A stretch of DNA of 64,000 bases from Taenia hydatigena (Eukaryota > Platyhelminthes > Cestoda > Cyclophyllidea > Taeniidae). The notes under the pieces were generated by a model. It searched no databases, was not told the origin of the DNA, and was given only the letters and a program-made list of their open reading frames with translations. The DNA lies in contig JADWOT020000009.1 of NCBI GenBank assembly GCA_036345935.2, forward strand, positions 572,287 to 636,286, given 5' to 3'. Below are positions 12,548 through 27,500 of the stretch, in pieces (position 1 is the first letter of the stretch; each line of letters begins with the position of its first letter). The position numbers and the translations under genes were made by a program.

Positions 12548-15500
12548 TTAAGATAGTGCCTCTGCGATAAGTTCATACATCCATTCCGTGGTTGGAGTCT
12601 AAAAAAGTAAATAAAAAAAGCACAGGATTTAACGCTTGTGCATCTGCTTTAGGATTGCATCATCCAAGGGCTGGAATTCGGACTTTAGTGTTAAAGGAAT
12701 GGTTTCACGAGGCTATCTGAAATAATTTGTAACTAGCTATTTCATAATCGTGTCTGTTGTGCTCGTTTCAGCTAGCTATCCGAATCCCGTGATCTGCATC
12801 CATCACGACTAAGCTTTTGAAAGTTGCATGCTGTTGTCTGGCGCATAACCGGTGGTTACTACCAAACACGGTACTTAGTTTGGGTTAAAATGGGTTTAAC
12901 AATAATTTTTAGCCGACTTATTATTGCTATTTATTCTTTAAGATTTGTTGAATGCGAATTAGAGTGAATTTTCATTAAATCATATTTGCGGCCGGCCAAA
13001 AACGAATCTACCTGAAGGACAAGTTGCTCTTTGGCCTCCCTGCCGTAGCTTTTTCGTGTGAATTTCAGGACTAGAGTGAAGAATCCTGAATCCTTTGCCG
13101 GCAGTAATCCAGATGTCTTATTGATGGAAAATAATCCAGCGCCAGATTTGACAAGGAAAGCCTTAAATTTTGCAGGAGCTCTAGAAGTCGCGTAAACCTC
13201 GCTAGTAAGGGTGCTAGATCTTACTCTTCACGGCTATCCAATCGCAATTTCTTGGTGTCCGATTTACACAGACCCTGAGGAGAGAAAATTATCCTCCTTT
13301 CCACCTTTTGGGTTAATGTAGCTTCAAAGCGAATCGGGAAAATCCACATACCGCCAGCCTCTGAAGTGACACAAAGAGTCGCATCGATCCTACAATAGTT
13401 GAAGGGAACAATAAATTGATGCGCCAACCTCATTGACGTCAGAGCTTGGAGGTGTCAAGTTTTAAACTTGTGGAGAAATCGTAAAATCTGCTGTAAGACA
13501 CAGTTCCAAGAAGGTTCTGACAACTTCACTTTAAAATAAACCAAGCCGCTTGTCTGCCTATTCACCTGCCCCGTCCCGGTGTTTTCTCCAAATCGGCAAT
13601 TACGCATCACTGATGTCACGTGGTTGTCATCACTGTCCGATGGCTTCTACTTCCTTACTTTAAGATAGGATTTCACCTCTAACTTATTTTACTTGCTTGA
13701 TGGAATAGGATGAACCCTTTGAACCAATTCCCTCTACTTTTTGATGGTGCTTTGGAGGTCTATTTCCCACCAAAGGGAGTCACAGCTCGCTTAATCTGTT
13801 TGAAGAATGTTTGCGTAAGAAGTATTTAGTATTTCCGGTGAATCTAGGCACACTTTCATTCCTTAAAAGTTGAGCAATTTTTAAACATTGTTTCGTCTAG
13901 TGATGACCCCTGGGACTTGGCAATAAGAGTACACAAACACTTAGGCAATTGAGATCGGTTACTGGGCCAATTGTTTGGACAAGTCGCTTGTGATGTGGTT
14001 ATCTTAAATTAAGGCATGCACCGATTTTTTAGGATGCCTCGATTGGTCCCCGCTTTATTTCTGACGTATCACTTGGAGTTTACTTTATTTCTTGGAGTCG
14101 TGGTCGTAGACGATCAGGTGCCCAGAGACCTGTGTATCCACAACAAAGATAGGGTAATTTGACTACTTATCAATTCATCCATAGACGGTGATTTTTACAC
14201 ACACATCAGTGGGGAGGAGAATGGGAAAAAGGAAGGAGCTATGATGGAAGCAGACAATTGGAACTTACATGTTTTAAGTTGGTTGACGATAAATGTTAAA
14301 TAGCATCACTTTGTGGCTGCTAACTTATTTCAGTTTGTGCAATCTTTTCAACCAATTTGTGGTGAGGAATGGTCATTTGTTTCTACTCTGATGGTTCCTC
14401 TAAACGCTTCATTTACCACACACCGCAATCTTTGATGAAACTAACCACTTAACATCCAGGTGGATGGCTGTGTCTACTCCAAATATGCGTGCACCTGTTC
14501 AATGAGCAACAAATTCGATCATCCACGGGGAATAGTTCTTTCACTGAAGGTTGATATCTGTCAACTCTTAAGTGAATACAGTATCTGCGTGTTCAAGAAC
14601 CTTTACTTCTTGAGAAACAGCTAGGACTAGCGGGTCAATGGAAGGAAATTGCTGCCCCTACAGGGCAAGATCTATTCTCCCATGTTGGAAATGGGGGTGG
14701 GAAGGAGACACCGCTTCATTCTAAACTTCCGTGTTCCACTCATACCTCTCCAACTGATAGTAAACCCGCAAAACAGACTGTTGAGGAAGGAGAAGTTGAG
14801 TGAGCAAGGGAGGGGCCATTTTATTGAATCCTGGTAAACTCACAGCCCTAGTTAAATTTGCAGTTTAAAGAAATGATTTCAAGAACACAGTATGACTTAC
14901 TTAAATGATCTAGTTGGTCTGAAGACTCCAGAGAGTTCAAGATGAGGAACATTATTGAGTGGATCCACAAAATCACACCTTGTTTGTTCCAGCACAACGG
15001 CCTTCCTTATCACCGTACATGCATCCACGAGGGTGTCTTCATGACAGGAGTCCACTAAAAACCTCCAGTTGAAGAGCGTATCCTCATCTGGACCTTTAAC
15101 AAAGCCAGCTAGATTGAGGTGCAGTTTAATTAGCGTTGAAGTCCCAGCTTCCCCTTTGAGTAGAGGAGGTTGAATTGACTTGGGTTGTTTACATGGATGC
15201 ATGAATTCATGTAGAAGATCTTTGGATGATAATTCCAACCTCCCAAGAAGAGTTGGAGTTCCCTAAATAACAATTTGCCTTTTTAATGAATGACAAAGGA
15301 GTGGATGAGCCCTTTCGACATTTCAAATAGATGCCACAAAGCTTAACTAAAATCGATGGATCAATGGCCTTTATCCATCCTCCCCACATCCATGAAATCG
15401 TCCCGTATCCATCTATGTATCCATCCGTCGATTGGAGCATTTCCAACACTCCCCAATCATTTTGCCTAATCGTTCCACTACGCATGACATGACCTTTTAA

Positions 15501-18500
15501 ACCAACCCTTTTAATGTAAGGAAATCAATGCTAAGACATTAAGACGTTGAGTTTCCATGCCGCAATTTTTTTGCTAATGAAGCTTGTCAGATTTACTTTT
15601 AACGGTGTCAGCCAAGCTATCTCCTGTGTTTTCCAACGTCCACCATCTTGAGGATTCTTCTTTCTGGCGATAACTTTGAATCGAGCCCTGTAGAAATGCA
15701 TCGATGATGGCGAAAACTCCAAGCGGAATTTTATTCTCTGCTTCCCTAGTAGATTTATGTATCTGCAAAATGGGAATGAACTCAAAAGATGTCATTTTGG
15801 TGGCTAATATATCCATTTTTCTCTTATACGAACATTTGTACACATTTTTAGATAAGCGACTTGATGATTTCTTTTAAATCTTCTAGTGGTTATCGACATT
15901 AAACATTCATCTTTTTGTAACAAAGAGTTGTTATTTAAATAGGATTAAAAAGGCGAAGATTGAGGCTCCGATAAGTTTAAAATCCAAGCCCAAATGGACC
16001 AGTCGTGGGTGGCTAATGAATAACTTCTACCGCTAAATCCTCCAACAGGTCTAAAGCCTATTGGTCTTCGCGAACTAACTATTCATCTAAATCTCATGCG
16101 AAAAATGCGAATTCTCACCTTTCTCCTCTTATCTCAAAGGCATTTACTGCCTTTTCTATCTCCCCATCGAAGATCGAATCAACTGGTTCAAGAGCACAGC
16201 ATGTGTCAATGGGATAAGGGAAAGGGTTTGTGAAGAAAATATTGAAGGATTGAGACTTTCCAGCTTCAGAAGTAACACAAACCTCACTATTCCATGTTGG
16301 TAGACACCCTTCACCACGAAGCTGAACCCGGAGCTCACCTAGCTTTTTCATACAGAAAAGAATCATATGGAAACAGTAAAATTCTTCTGAATATGCTGGT
16401 AGGGTAACATATTCACCACTTTTTTATAAAAAGGCAGCAATTAATTTTAGGCCTCAAATTTTTATCGGTGCGTTATTTTTGAAGACAATGAAGCTCAAAA
16501 AGCATGCAAAAGGGCGTCATCTTCTATGCTTTTAGTTGAAATCAGTGAAAGAAACTCAGTGGCCGTTTTCGTCTGAGCAGATTATGGAACTGCTACCTCC
16601 ATCCAAGAAGCCAGACCTCCCTCCTATTATTCGGTACATCACTTGAGTTAAGAATACCTTAAGTTGAGAAAGGACCTCGGGACTTGACAGGAATAGAAGG
16701 CAATGAGTCACTTTTTGTGGTGGCATGTCCATCTACACGAATGGGGAGGAGAAAGGAGACTTTAGTGAACCTCGCTATAATTTTCAGATCATTCGTTGGC
16801 TGAATGGCGGACAGACAGGCCGATTTATGACGAGAAATGTTTCTTCCAAACGGCCTACTCACTGCCCATCGCAATCTCTGTAGCCGCTCATCACTTGATG
16901 TCCGGATGGATCACTGTGTCTGATCTGTGTGTGAGTAAGCATTGTCCGCTGAAGGTGTAGTTATTTACGAGAGATCGTCTACTTACGATCAAGATCTCTC
17001 CACTTGATAAAATTTGGTACGATCAAGTAAAATATGTGTAAAATCTTAGGCTAATGAATCCGCCAATCAACTCATGTTTGGAAGTCGCACACACATTTTC
17101 CAACCAATCATAACATACCTTTTCACTTTTCAGTACAATCACACCATCATTCAGATAACTCCCACACTCTTGAGGTTGAAATGTGACATTCAAGTAGAGG
17201 ATACTTGAAGCCGGAAGGGGTACGCTGGTTCCCTCGAGTGGGATCACTTCACGCTCTTTTTGCAGCGAGTAAGATTCAATCGCGAACACTCCATCATTGA
17301 CAACCTCTGTTGAAAGATGATAGGACCTTCTCGAAGGATTGACAACTTCCACTACACCTACATACTTTCTAGGGAGATAAACGCGGCAAAAATCTTTCCC
17401 ACCTGCCCAATTCGCATCGCCAAGGAGACGAAAGTAGTGGCAAGGGAGGCTGTGTCACCAGTGTCAGATCGACCCAAACTTCACCAAAATTTGGGTTGTA
17501 GAAGATTGCACTAGAAGGTGGAAAAGAAAAATTCGAAAATGAACCCCTTTTAAACTACTGACAATTTCTCAACCAAGAAGGCAAATATTTCAAATGTCGG
17601 ATGCACCAACTTTGAATTTGCTTATGGGATAGTAGGAACAGTGCGCCAATAAGTGCCCCATTAGGAGTAACGACGACTACCAAAACAACAGTTTACTTTT
17701 GGATTCTCCGGAGATCCTCTTCATCGTGCTTGAATTCTCGCACATTCTTGAGTTCTTGATCGGCTCTTTTGACTGGTCAATGCCATGCAGTACACATCAT
17801 ACCCCCGGTTCGCTTAAACCGCTTGGCAAATAAAAAGATGGTACAAAAGCCTCTGTATCACTGGCTATTTCTGGGCTGGAGCTCGAAAAATGTCTAGCTC
17901 ACGCGCATCCACAAGGATCACTTCAAAACAGAGGCACATATTTGCTTATTTATGGAGCTTCTCACCTAGCCTTCACCATTCCCTGACAGGTTGGTCGATA
18001 TTCAGCAGTGTAGGTGGAAACATCTTCAGTAAAATTTGGACCTGTGAGATCGGAGCCCTCCAAAGTTACTTGTAGGAGTTGATCATTATTGGGCGATAGG
18101 GTGGAGAAATTTAGAGGAATAACAATTTGATTGACCTTCAGACAATGACAGGTAACTTCAAGACGTTTGATGGGAGGTGCTGGAAAACGATGTAGAAACT
18201 CTAAGCTTTGTATTCGATCAAAAGTACTTCTTGCACAGACCATTTTTGTTGGTCATTTTGAGCCTACCTGGCTTTATGTGAATGTCCACTTCGTAGAGAA
18301 GACGTATTTTGGGTTCACCAGGTTGTCTAAAATGTCAGCCAAGACAATACGTAATCCCTTCTCAAAGTGATATAAGTTAGCTAATTCCAAAAGCATGTAG
18401 CCTAGTTGTGACCACCTCAGGTTTCCCTCTTTCTACACTTGTCTAATTCGTGCATCTAATGCCAGGAAAGTCTGGTGATCGGGTGAAGAATATGCAGGAT

Positions 18501-21500
18501 TGTGGAGCATGAGCTTAGGCAGTATCCGACTTCCTTCTTACCCTAAAATGCACATCTTTGTGGAGGCAGTGAACTGTCTCAATAACGGTATCAGCCCTCT
18601 CAAGACCAATCCGCCAAACTTAAAGAAGTGCCTTAGGAGTGTATCAAGTGCACTAATCTCTGGTGAGATCGCCATTTAGTCTTCATTAGGCGGAAGCTTT
18701 GGAGAACATAGGTGTATCTGTAAAGTGTTCAACGTCTACACGCATAAAGCAACTGCACTCTCCTGGGTATGAAGTGGTGTGTGCTTCAATAATGCTTAAC
18801 AACGAGGTAGTGGGTCGTTCTTGATGTCACTAAGTACAAGACTACAAATCGATCTTCTCTAAAGTTTGTCTATTCTCTGGTGTCAGTTGAAGATACACGA
18901 AATCTCTAACGTCTCCTTCACTTCTCCATTAATTTAGACTCAAACTCGCTGTTTCATCAATTAGAGTGACTTTAAAATAGCGCGGTACTACCATGGCGAG
19001 AGGAGCCTCTTCAACCTGAATGTATCAACCTCCAAATAATTCATCAGCGAGATCAGGACATTCTCTGTGTCCACGTATTACACTGACTCTAAATATCTTA
19101 TAACCCTTATCTGAGAGGAGGATTCTCAAATTTTGTAAAAATGTTAAGCTGAGGTACTGCAGCTGTTAAGCTGGAGTCATATCTAGCGGATTGGTTTAAC
19201 CAAATGGTGGCTCTATCTTTTATCCATCCCATAATAGGCCAACGAAAATTCAGGCACCTTGCATTTAAGTCTACCTCCCTTACCCACTGTCCATTGAGTC
19301 TTCCCTGAATTGAAGTCGTCCAAATGTGTAGGCTCGACGCTTTGTCGGCACGGCAATGCGACAACGGCCTCGACAGTTGGGCTCAGAGATTGCCTGGGTA
19401 TCGCATACAAGAATGTCTGTTGGGAAATCGCTCTCAACCCGGAATAACTGCGTTCTCGAAGAATTATTTTTAGGCAAAAAAAGGAGAACATCATGTTTAT
19501 TAGACTGATCGACTTTGTGAGTGCAATCACCAACTTGGCATTTGATCTCGATTCTTCCAGCATAGAAGCAGAAGCTAGGACCCTGAAAAGTAACATCTCC
19601 AATGTTATTGAGGCAACTAATCAGAAAGCAGACTCTAGTTAAACGGGATCATTGATTGGTTCAGCAAATCGCTAGACGGTTTCGATGGATTATGTCTAAA
19701 CCATTCGTATTATTAACCCTCGCTAAAGCAATGAATGAATGCGTTTCAATGGAGCAAAGAAATCAGGTAAGAAACCAGAAAAATTTCGCCGTAATCATCA
19801 AGTATGAAGCCTATGAGATTGCATATTTTAGTACAGCCTTTTAAATTGTTTCCTACCTCCTGATCGGTTAGGTGCTGTAGTTTTTCCAAATCTTCGGTTA
19901 CGAATGCAGTTGGATCAGCGAGAAATCGTTCCATGGTCACATTCCTCCCGTCATCACAGGTAGCTGCAGGAAGGTCAATATCAGCGTATTCTGAAGCTTT
20001 GCATTCAACAATGATATAGCGAAGATCGTCTGCAGCACTGAGAAGTATGCTGATGTGATGGTTTCCCGGTTGTGGGCAGAAAATGCGAAGGGGAAGATCT
20101 ATGTGTTGCGAAGATCCTGTGTCAAACATAAGAACCAGGAAGCATCAGTGAAAATTATTTATTTACATGAAGTGCTCTGATAAACACCTACCTTTGAACT
20201 CCTCTAGATCCACATCAAGAACCCGCGGCAATTTTACGATTGAAGAATCACATTTAATTCGGAAACGGGTCTTTTTCTCAAAAAGAAAATAAAGGGTGAT
20301 TGGATTTCATGCGCCTTCCAGAAATCACATTCGACTGACTCACTCACTGTGTCTGGAGAATCCAGGTCCTTGGAACTCAGGAGTTTGGACACTACATTGC
20401 ACAAGCTTCCAGAAATTTCGATTCTCTTTAATTCGAGTGGTGTAAGACAATACCTAGCCACCCACTCCATCGCTGAGTATCTTGCCAGGTTCGTAGACGG
20501 AAGCTGCAGGTTCACACGATGCTCCGTACCAACTGGACAGCAAAGTTTGAAGACCTCATCTAGTTCAGAAATGCAATATCTGGATTTAAGGAGCATTTTT
20601 TCCTAGGGTGGAGGGATTCAAAAGGCCTAAGCATGACATCGTCAATGCCTTCAGCAATGTCATTCTTCCTGTTTCCAAATGTTTAATAATAACCTTTGAA
20701 TAGGTGTTTTCCAACTGCTTCAAATCTGACTAAAATCAAAAAATGTCCACGAGTCCCTAAAATGGCGTGGGATTCTGACCAGATAATCGAGCGCTATTTG
20801 CTGTGCACAAACATCACCACTCCCGAGGCAACCGAGCATAGCATTGAGTGATTACCTTGTAGTTGGACCTGTTGACATTTTTGGTGGGATTGGTGAGCCA
20901 GCCAATGGGATGAAAGTACTCTTCAAATGAGACGGTACTCATGCTTGTAATTTACGACGCTGCACAACTTGACATTGAGAAGCTTTACTGTGTGAGATGG
21001 AAGAGAGAGCTGATGAACCACCCTTATCATTGCCTTCCATTTTTATTTCTACATTTATTTGTATGTGGCAATTTCCCTAACGGATTGTCACCTTTCCTTC
21101 GAACTTCGCATGCAAAGGAGGCTAGAAACTTAGGCTAATAAGAATGATGTGGAATCAAAGGTGCCTGAGATCATTTTGTAAGAAGACTAAACATTTAAAT
21201 AAGGTGTAAGTCTTGAACTTGTATCTCGCTGCTAACGCCTGTGACAAGACTGATTGGCGCTAGGTTCAGGGATGGGTAAGGCATTGTAATGGTGAGGTGC
21301 CTTTTATTTAAAAAATTACCACTCTTGACAGAAGAGATCGCTGTTGAAGCTACGGAAAAGCCTCTCAATTCAACAGCGAAGTCTCCCAAATCCTGGTTTG
21401 AAAGCACTAGCTGTCCCTTGTATTCGCCAACACTGAAGGGATGAAAAGCGATCTCCACATTTGTCGCTCCCGCTACATGCAGAAATATCTCTGATAATCG

Positions 21501-24500
21501 ACACGTAAAACCACGAAAACAACCCCGAGATATGTCCGGGCAATGTGGAGGCGATTCCACAAGTCGAAGGTTGAAATGACCTGCCGCTTTGAAGGGATTC
21601 CGGATTGAAATTGACTCAACAACTGCCTGGTAGCAGGTTGCCTTGAATCCAAATGTCTCCTGTAATAAATTAATAAACGCAAAATTAGGCCATATCCACA
21701 ATACTTTTATCGGAGTTTTTAAAAAAAAACTGGTAGACGTTACAAACACGTGTGCACAACGCACCACACACGTGAGCAGGATTGGAATGTTCACTCGCGC
21801 AATGCATGAGACAAGGGTTTGCGCATTGCCACCAGTATCTCCCTATTAGGAGGATTAAATGAACTGTTTTTTTTTTTAAACTGCTCCATTTGTCTTAAAC
21901 TGGACAAATGACCTTGAAAGAGGCCTTCTTACTTCGGATTTTAGCCCGGTGGCCTCGCCAATGAGTCGAAATACCATTGTTGAGCCTCGTGGAATATGAC
22001 CTCTCTGTGGCACCAGAAGAAGGTACGCTTCAGACTGATGAAGAGAAGAAACTCTAAAAATTGATAAAAGTAGGACGAAACTCATTTGTTATAAGCAGTA
22101 ACTTCTAATTGCCCTATTCAATTGCTGCTCAATCCATCTTAAAGATTATTGGCTGGGATGGAATATAGCGTTTTAAAATCCACCAATCCAAGGATAGACA
22201 GAGAAGAGCGTTTTACGTACGTAAAAGTCAGAGTTAATGTGGATGCTCTGTTTGGAGTCAACTCCAGCTCGGTCACTTGAATGTCATTTGTCACCCCCTT
22301 GAATCTAAAGAATTTGGCTTCTCTGCCAATGAAAAAACACTGATATCGTAGTGGCTGATTGGTTGGATTAGTCAAGTTCAAATACTTCAGCACACGAGTC
22401 TGTAAGTTGCCTAAACAAATGGATCATCCACATCAGAAGAAAACGTAATATAACCTGCGAAAGAGATCGTGGACTGGATCTTGTACTCTGGGAGAAGACG
22501 ATTCAGTCTAGACAAAACCAGCATCATATGTAGCACATTTGGGTGGAATATATCAGCGGGAGTTAGATCAACGTCCAATTGCATAAGCCTCAATGCTTTG
22601 ACGACTTGAACAGCGTTATGAAATAGGAGCTGAGGACATTTTGGATCCAAATTTACATCGGATAGCACTTCTGCTACCTAGAAATTGAGAAAAAAAGGGT
22701 AAAAGATGGGTCCGATTGAATAAAATAAAACCTACATACCATGAAGGGAGCCTGACTTGCAATAACGGCAGCTAATGCGAGGCCACTCGCAAGGTCTTCG
22801 TGAAAATTTTTAACTTTAGGACGAGGGAGATGAATCCAAGTGGAGGCATTAGGTTGAGTGTTTGCCTCACATAACTTGGTCCATCCGTGTGCCATAGATC
22901 CATTAATCCATTGAAGCAGTTTAGCCTCCCTTCCTTCACCAATCTCCAAGGTCTGTAGAAGAGAACGAAATCAAGTAAATGGGTGCTTTTTCAGCTTACC
23001 AGACGTTATGCTACTACTTGAATCACATCTAAGCTGTTTGTTCAAACATCGTTTTATAGGGTGCAATGAAGAAAGCATTGATAGACAATTACATCGAGTT
23101 TTGCGGAAAACCACTTAAACAATGTTATTCACGCAATGAAAGATTGAACTACTCTATCGAGAGAGAGCAGTTTACCTTCAGTAGCTCAAGAAAGAGATCT
23201 GTCCAAGCTATGCGAGAAGCCCTTTCAAAGGCTTCTTTGTCAAGAATTGGTGTCATAGGGTAATGTAAGCACTCTTTTCCACCAGGATTGCTTAAGATGA
23301 CTGTCGGAGAGGTGGATATGCCGTCGAGTGCCGTCATGTTCGAAATATCCACATTGAAGAGGTCGTCGCATCCACATGGACGACCATTACGTATCCAGTC
23401 GAGATAATCGATGTAAGTCATCAGGTGCTCTGGTGCGATGTGACCCACACAACCGCCTTGGCTAATTGTAGATGATAAAAGAAATAAGAAAGCAAAGCGT
23501 TCAGCTTAGCAACTCTATCTGACTGTCTCATTACGGTGAATAATTGCCTAACGATTTCGAATGCCCCGAGGTTGACGCCTAAGCCGAATAAATAACAAGC
23601 GCAGGAGATTAAATTTAAAGAGCGCGGAGGAAGATCTTCGAAGGTAAGAAGATTATCTATATGCTATGCGAGTACCTGGGCTAATCATTCTCGGCTGGTC
23701 TCCATACTCTTCTGTTCTTTCAGATTGACAAAGTCTTTCTACTCGTGTTGAGGAGTTACCTTTCGACAAAGCAAACCAAAGCCGCGTGATGATTGTGGAG
23801 TGCTCCGATACAGGTGGCGGTGTCACCAATGGGTAGAGTTAGGGATCTTGGAACACCAAGTAGACTCCAGGAGCCCGCAATGTGAGCCAAACATTCAACG
23901 AGGACGTCTAGACTGTGCACCACTTGATCGATCTTTTGATGTTGCTCTTGCAGTCGGATGTAGTGAAGAGATAGACAACTGAAGGAAACATTAAACATAA
24001 ATAGATTGGTAACCGTAATGTAAACTACTTACCGTTGAAAGTCGATGGGAAAATTTAGTCCATGTATACCTCCGGGAAAACCATAGTGACGAAGCCACCT
24101 CTCCACTACGTGACTGGCTCTTGAGTCCAGTTCTCGTTGATATGCCATCAAGCGCTCTCCAGACCTAAACAGATAAAATATGACGCATGCGCCAAATGCT
24201 ACTGAGATGCAAATGAGTAGATTGGGCAACTTACGCGTTCGGAAGTGAGTTGAAGTGGACAAGACTGAAAGAGCTGTCGTCTGCCGCGAATACAAAAGGT
24301 ACGCAGGCATGAAGGATAAGTTTAACGCCGTCTCCTAAAGACTCAGTGATAAATAAGAGGCAGGGCGGTTGAGGTCGATTGGAAATGGCGAAGAAGTGTG
24401 AGGATTCTATTTGCAGTCGAACAACCAGTTCCTGTGAATCGGAATTAGACCGAAACGCTAGAGCACAAAAAAAGAATTTCGATGTCAAAGGGGTGAAAAT

Positions 24501-27500
24501 CGGAACAAGTAAACCTGAAGGATCATTGGTGAGGCATTAATAATCAAAGTTGGATGAGAGGCAAAACATCAAAATACCGAAATTTGTGCTAAGCATCAAA
24601 TTAACCTTTTCCGTGTGAAAAAGTAACCGAAAATGGATACTCCTTTAAGCGTTTTCCACCCCATGTAACAAAGCCAACATTTTTCATTTGAAAACTGCAT
24701 TCAACAGTATCAATTGTCAGCTGTAGATCAATTTCCACACGTGTACAAAGTGGAATCGGTGGGAGAATTACGTGCGAGGGATGACATGTTAGCTTGACTT
24801 CGACATTTTCAACTTGAATGATCAAAGTACTAATCTGCGATCGGCCAGTCTCGTCCTCAACGGAGATTGGAACGTCCGAGGTGTGAAAATTCAATTGGTC
24901 TAGAGAAGCATGTGATGAATTCCACTAATCAAGGCAGCTGAAATTTACCTGGTCTTAAGGAGATGAGAAAGCTGACCGATGAATTAGCATCTCTCAGAGT
25001 TCCACATAAGTCGCTATCGTCGCACCCATCGCGTTTGATTAATATTGTAGTGGGTACGTTTCTTTTGTCAATCCACCACTTTATCGCTTGATTTGTACAG
25101 CTTTCAATTTGAAATTTCTGCAAACATTCAAAAGAGTGCAATTTCAAGGCGCAGCTTTACACGACTGCTTGAAGCGCAGCTGCTGTCGAAATCGAAGGTG
25201 CCACTTATGACAAAAGTTCACTTATTTATTCTAAGCTTTTATCTTTTTCAATGATTAGAGATTCCTCAAGAATTCACCTTTAGGATGATCTCAGTTGACT
25301 TTGTGATTGATGTTGGGAATTTGAAGGATATAACTCTTGGCGATACATTGATCAAAGCACGGACGCTGGTTGCTGTTACCCGACAAGTGTCAGGTTTAAC
25401 GCGTTTCCCGTTGACAATCAGTGGAAGCATCAAGTCAAAATTTGAAACCTAAACGGATAAGTCGTATGCTTGGTCGGCAGAAATGTCACAGATTATTAAA
25501 AAACCACCCTATTTTGCTACCATGCGTTGTGTCAAGATAACCTTATAAAGACCATTGACTTTTTAAAAGCTGAAACCAATCTTAACCACCTATTAGCCAA
25601 CTCCACATTGGTTACTCTGGCCTAACTTTGCTACTGGAGCGTAGATGAAAGTGTAATTCACTTAAAATCTTTTTAATTCTTAAAAAAAGGCCTCGAACTC
25701 CAGAATTTGCTCAAAAGAATAAGTTAATGGCTTCACTGTCTACTGAATCAAACCTGCCTTTTCTGGTTTAAAGATAAGTTCGTAAATCTTCGATGAAAAT
25801 GGCTTCAGTAGGTCTGGAGTCCCATTTTCAACGCTAAAGCCTCTGCAATCAGTAAACTCGAATTCAATGCGAGCGGGAACTGGTGAAACATTTTTTATCG
25901 TAAACGAGTCGATTGATGTTTCTCCAATTGGAGTTCCCAGGACTTTATTTCCACGATATCCACACCTGAACCTCATGCGAGGCGGAAAAACCTCTATTTT
26001 GGGGAATATACACATTCCCTGCGCAGTTATCCGCATTACCTCCTTGCTCGCATGACGTATAGAGATTGGAATTTCAAAGTAGCCCACTCTACGACTGTGA
26101 CAGGTCACCTAGTGTGTTGTGACAAATTTGGTTAGTAAGAGCATGATTAATAAACTTTACAGGCAAAAAAGCAAAACAACGACTCGAAAAGCCAAAGTAG
26201 TGTTTAACCGTTTTTTTAGCTTTCTTTTCCGTTAGTTAATCACAGGCCAATCAGGCATCAGCGTCCTTGAAACCCAAGTTTTGATTGATGAGTTTGCGCT
26301 GCTGCGGCATCAGCGACTGGTCGGTGCTAGGAGCCAAGTTATCAGTGCGATCAAATGGCTAAGTTGTCATAACACGGTGGGAATAAACGGATGCGTCATG
26401 CAACTCTGTTCCGTCGTTGCAACACACAAATAACTAATGTTTTGTCCGAAAAATTATCTATTTCTTCGTCCGGTTTTTCTACATTGACCTTACTTCTCTT
26501 ATTGGCTTTTACAAGATTGATCTCACTTGAAAGAAAAAAGTGCCAAGCGTCAAAATTTTTAACTTTGATGCACATAATCAGGCCAGGGGTAGGATGATTT
26601 CGTTAAACAAAATCTGTTCAAACAGGCGCTTTATTACCCAGGCTGGTCAAACACTGCAAGTAGTACTTGAAATCATGCTTAAAATCATCTGAGCCCCATA
26701 TGAACGGGAAATAAATAGTTCTCCCCATTGGAATTCCATTGTAGTGTAAGAGAAGGAACCTCGAGCCAATAAGCGGGTGATAGGGGTAATGAGACTCGAA
26801 ATAACTGAACCAAGTCCACAAGTTGCTGGTTGATTGGCTGATTTTGAGCGCTACGGGAGGAAGTTAACTAATGAGAGAGACTAGCTTTAAAGGCTCACAA
26901 CAGAAGGATCAAAATAAGGTCACTTGACCCACTTTTGTTATCTGGCAACACAGTAGTCGTCAAATGTTGGGCGGATTTATGAAATAGGCAGATTGATGTA
27001 ACTCAACTTGCATCTATTATCGGCATCAGTTCCGAAACCCGAGTAACCAGCAGGCTTTAGAACGGGCGACTTTATTGCTGCAACACATGAGCAAGTTGGA
27101 ACCACGTACGTACGACCTTGAAATTCGAAGTGATGTTCAGTACACACGAAGTCTGTCTGCTCTCGGTATTGGATACTCACAAAAATTGAATGAAAGTGCG
27201 AGATTAAAGGGGCACTAGAAAGTTGGAAAATTAGACTGGAAATAGGAAGCTTTTAAAAAATTGAAGCTGAGACCATTACTGGAGCTGCAGACATTTCTAG
27301 ATGGGAACACAGTGAGCAGGATGAAGAGGTACAAAAAACTAGCACCTTGAGGTAACGCCTCCAGATAAGTCTTCCCAAAAGTTGCTAGTGGAGAATAGAG
27401 GAAGGAGCCGCCTTCCAATTTACGAAGAAGGCACAGATCTGACTAATAAAATAGTGATGGGTTGCTCATTGACGTCTCTATACAACCATAATAGCCAACT

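Larger units (their letters stand above)
12548..22399 (-). other. CFAP47: CFAP47 C-terminal exon block
   Basis: Exons: 22221-22399, 21933-22053, from 21659 to about 21230 (3' end unresolved), 20856-20943, 20348-20602, 20192-20276, 19857-20116, 19284-19582, 17966-18229, 17403-17510, 17119-17368, 16119-16342, 15597-15762, 14901-15262, 13225-13428, 13012-13201, 12548-12598. The segment AIFYNPNFGEVWVDLTL...PWRCELG and the closing block of EVYATS...SGLLPAKDSGFFTLVLKF, TEWMYEL are typical of the family's C-terminus. Introns at 22400-22431, 17369-17402 and 13202-13224 are only 32, 34 and 23 bases. Confidence 0.85.
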
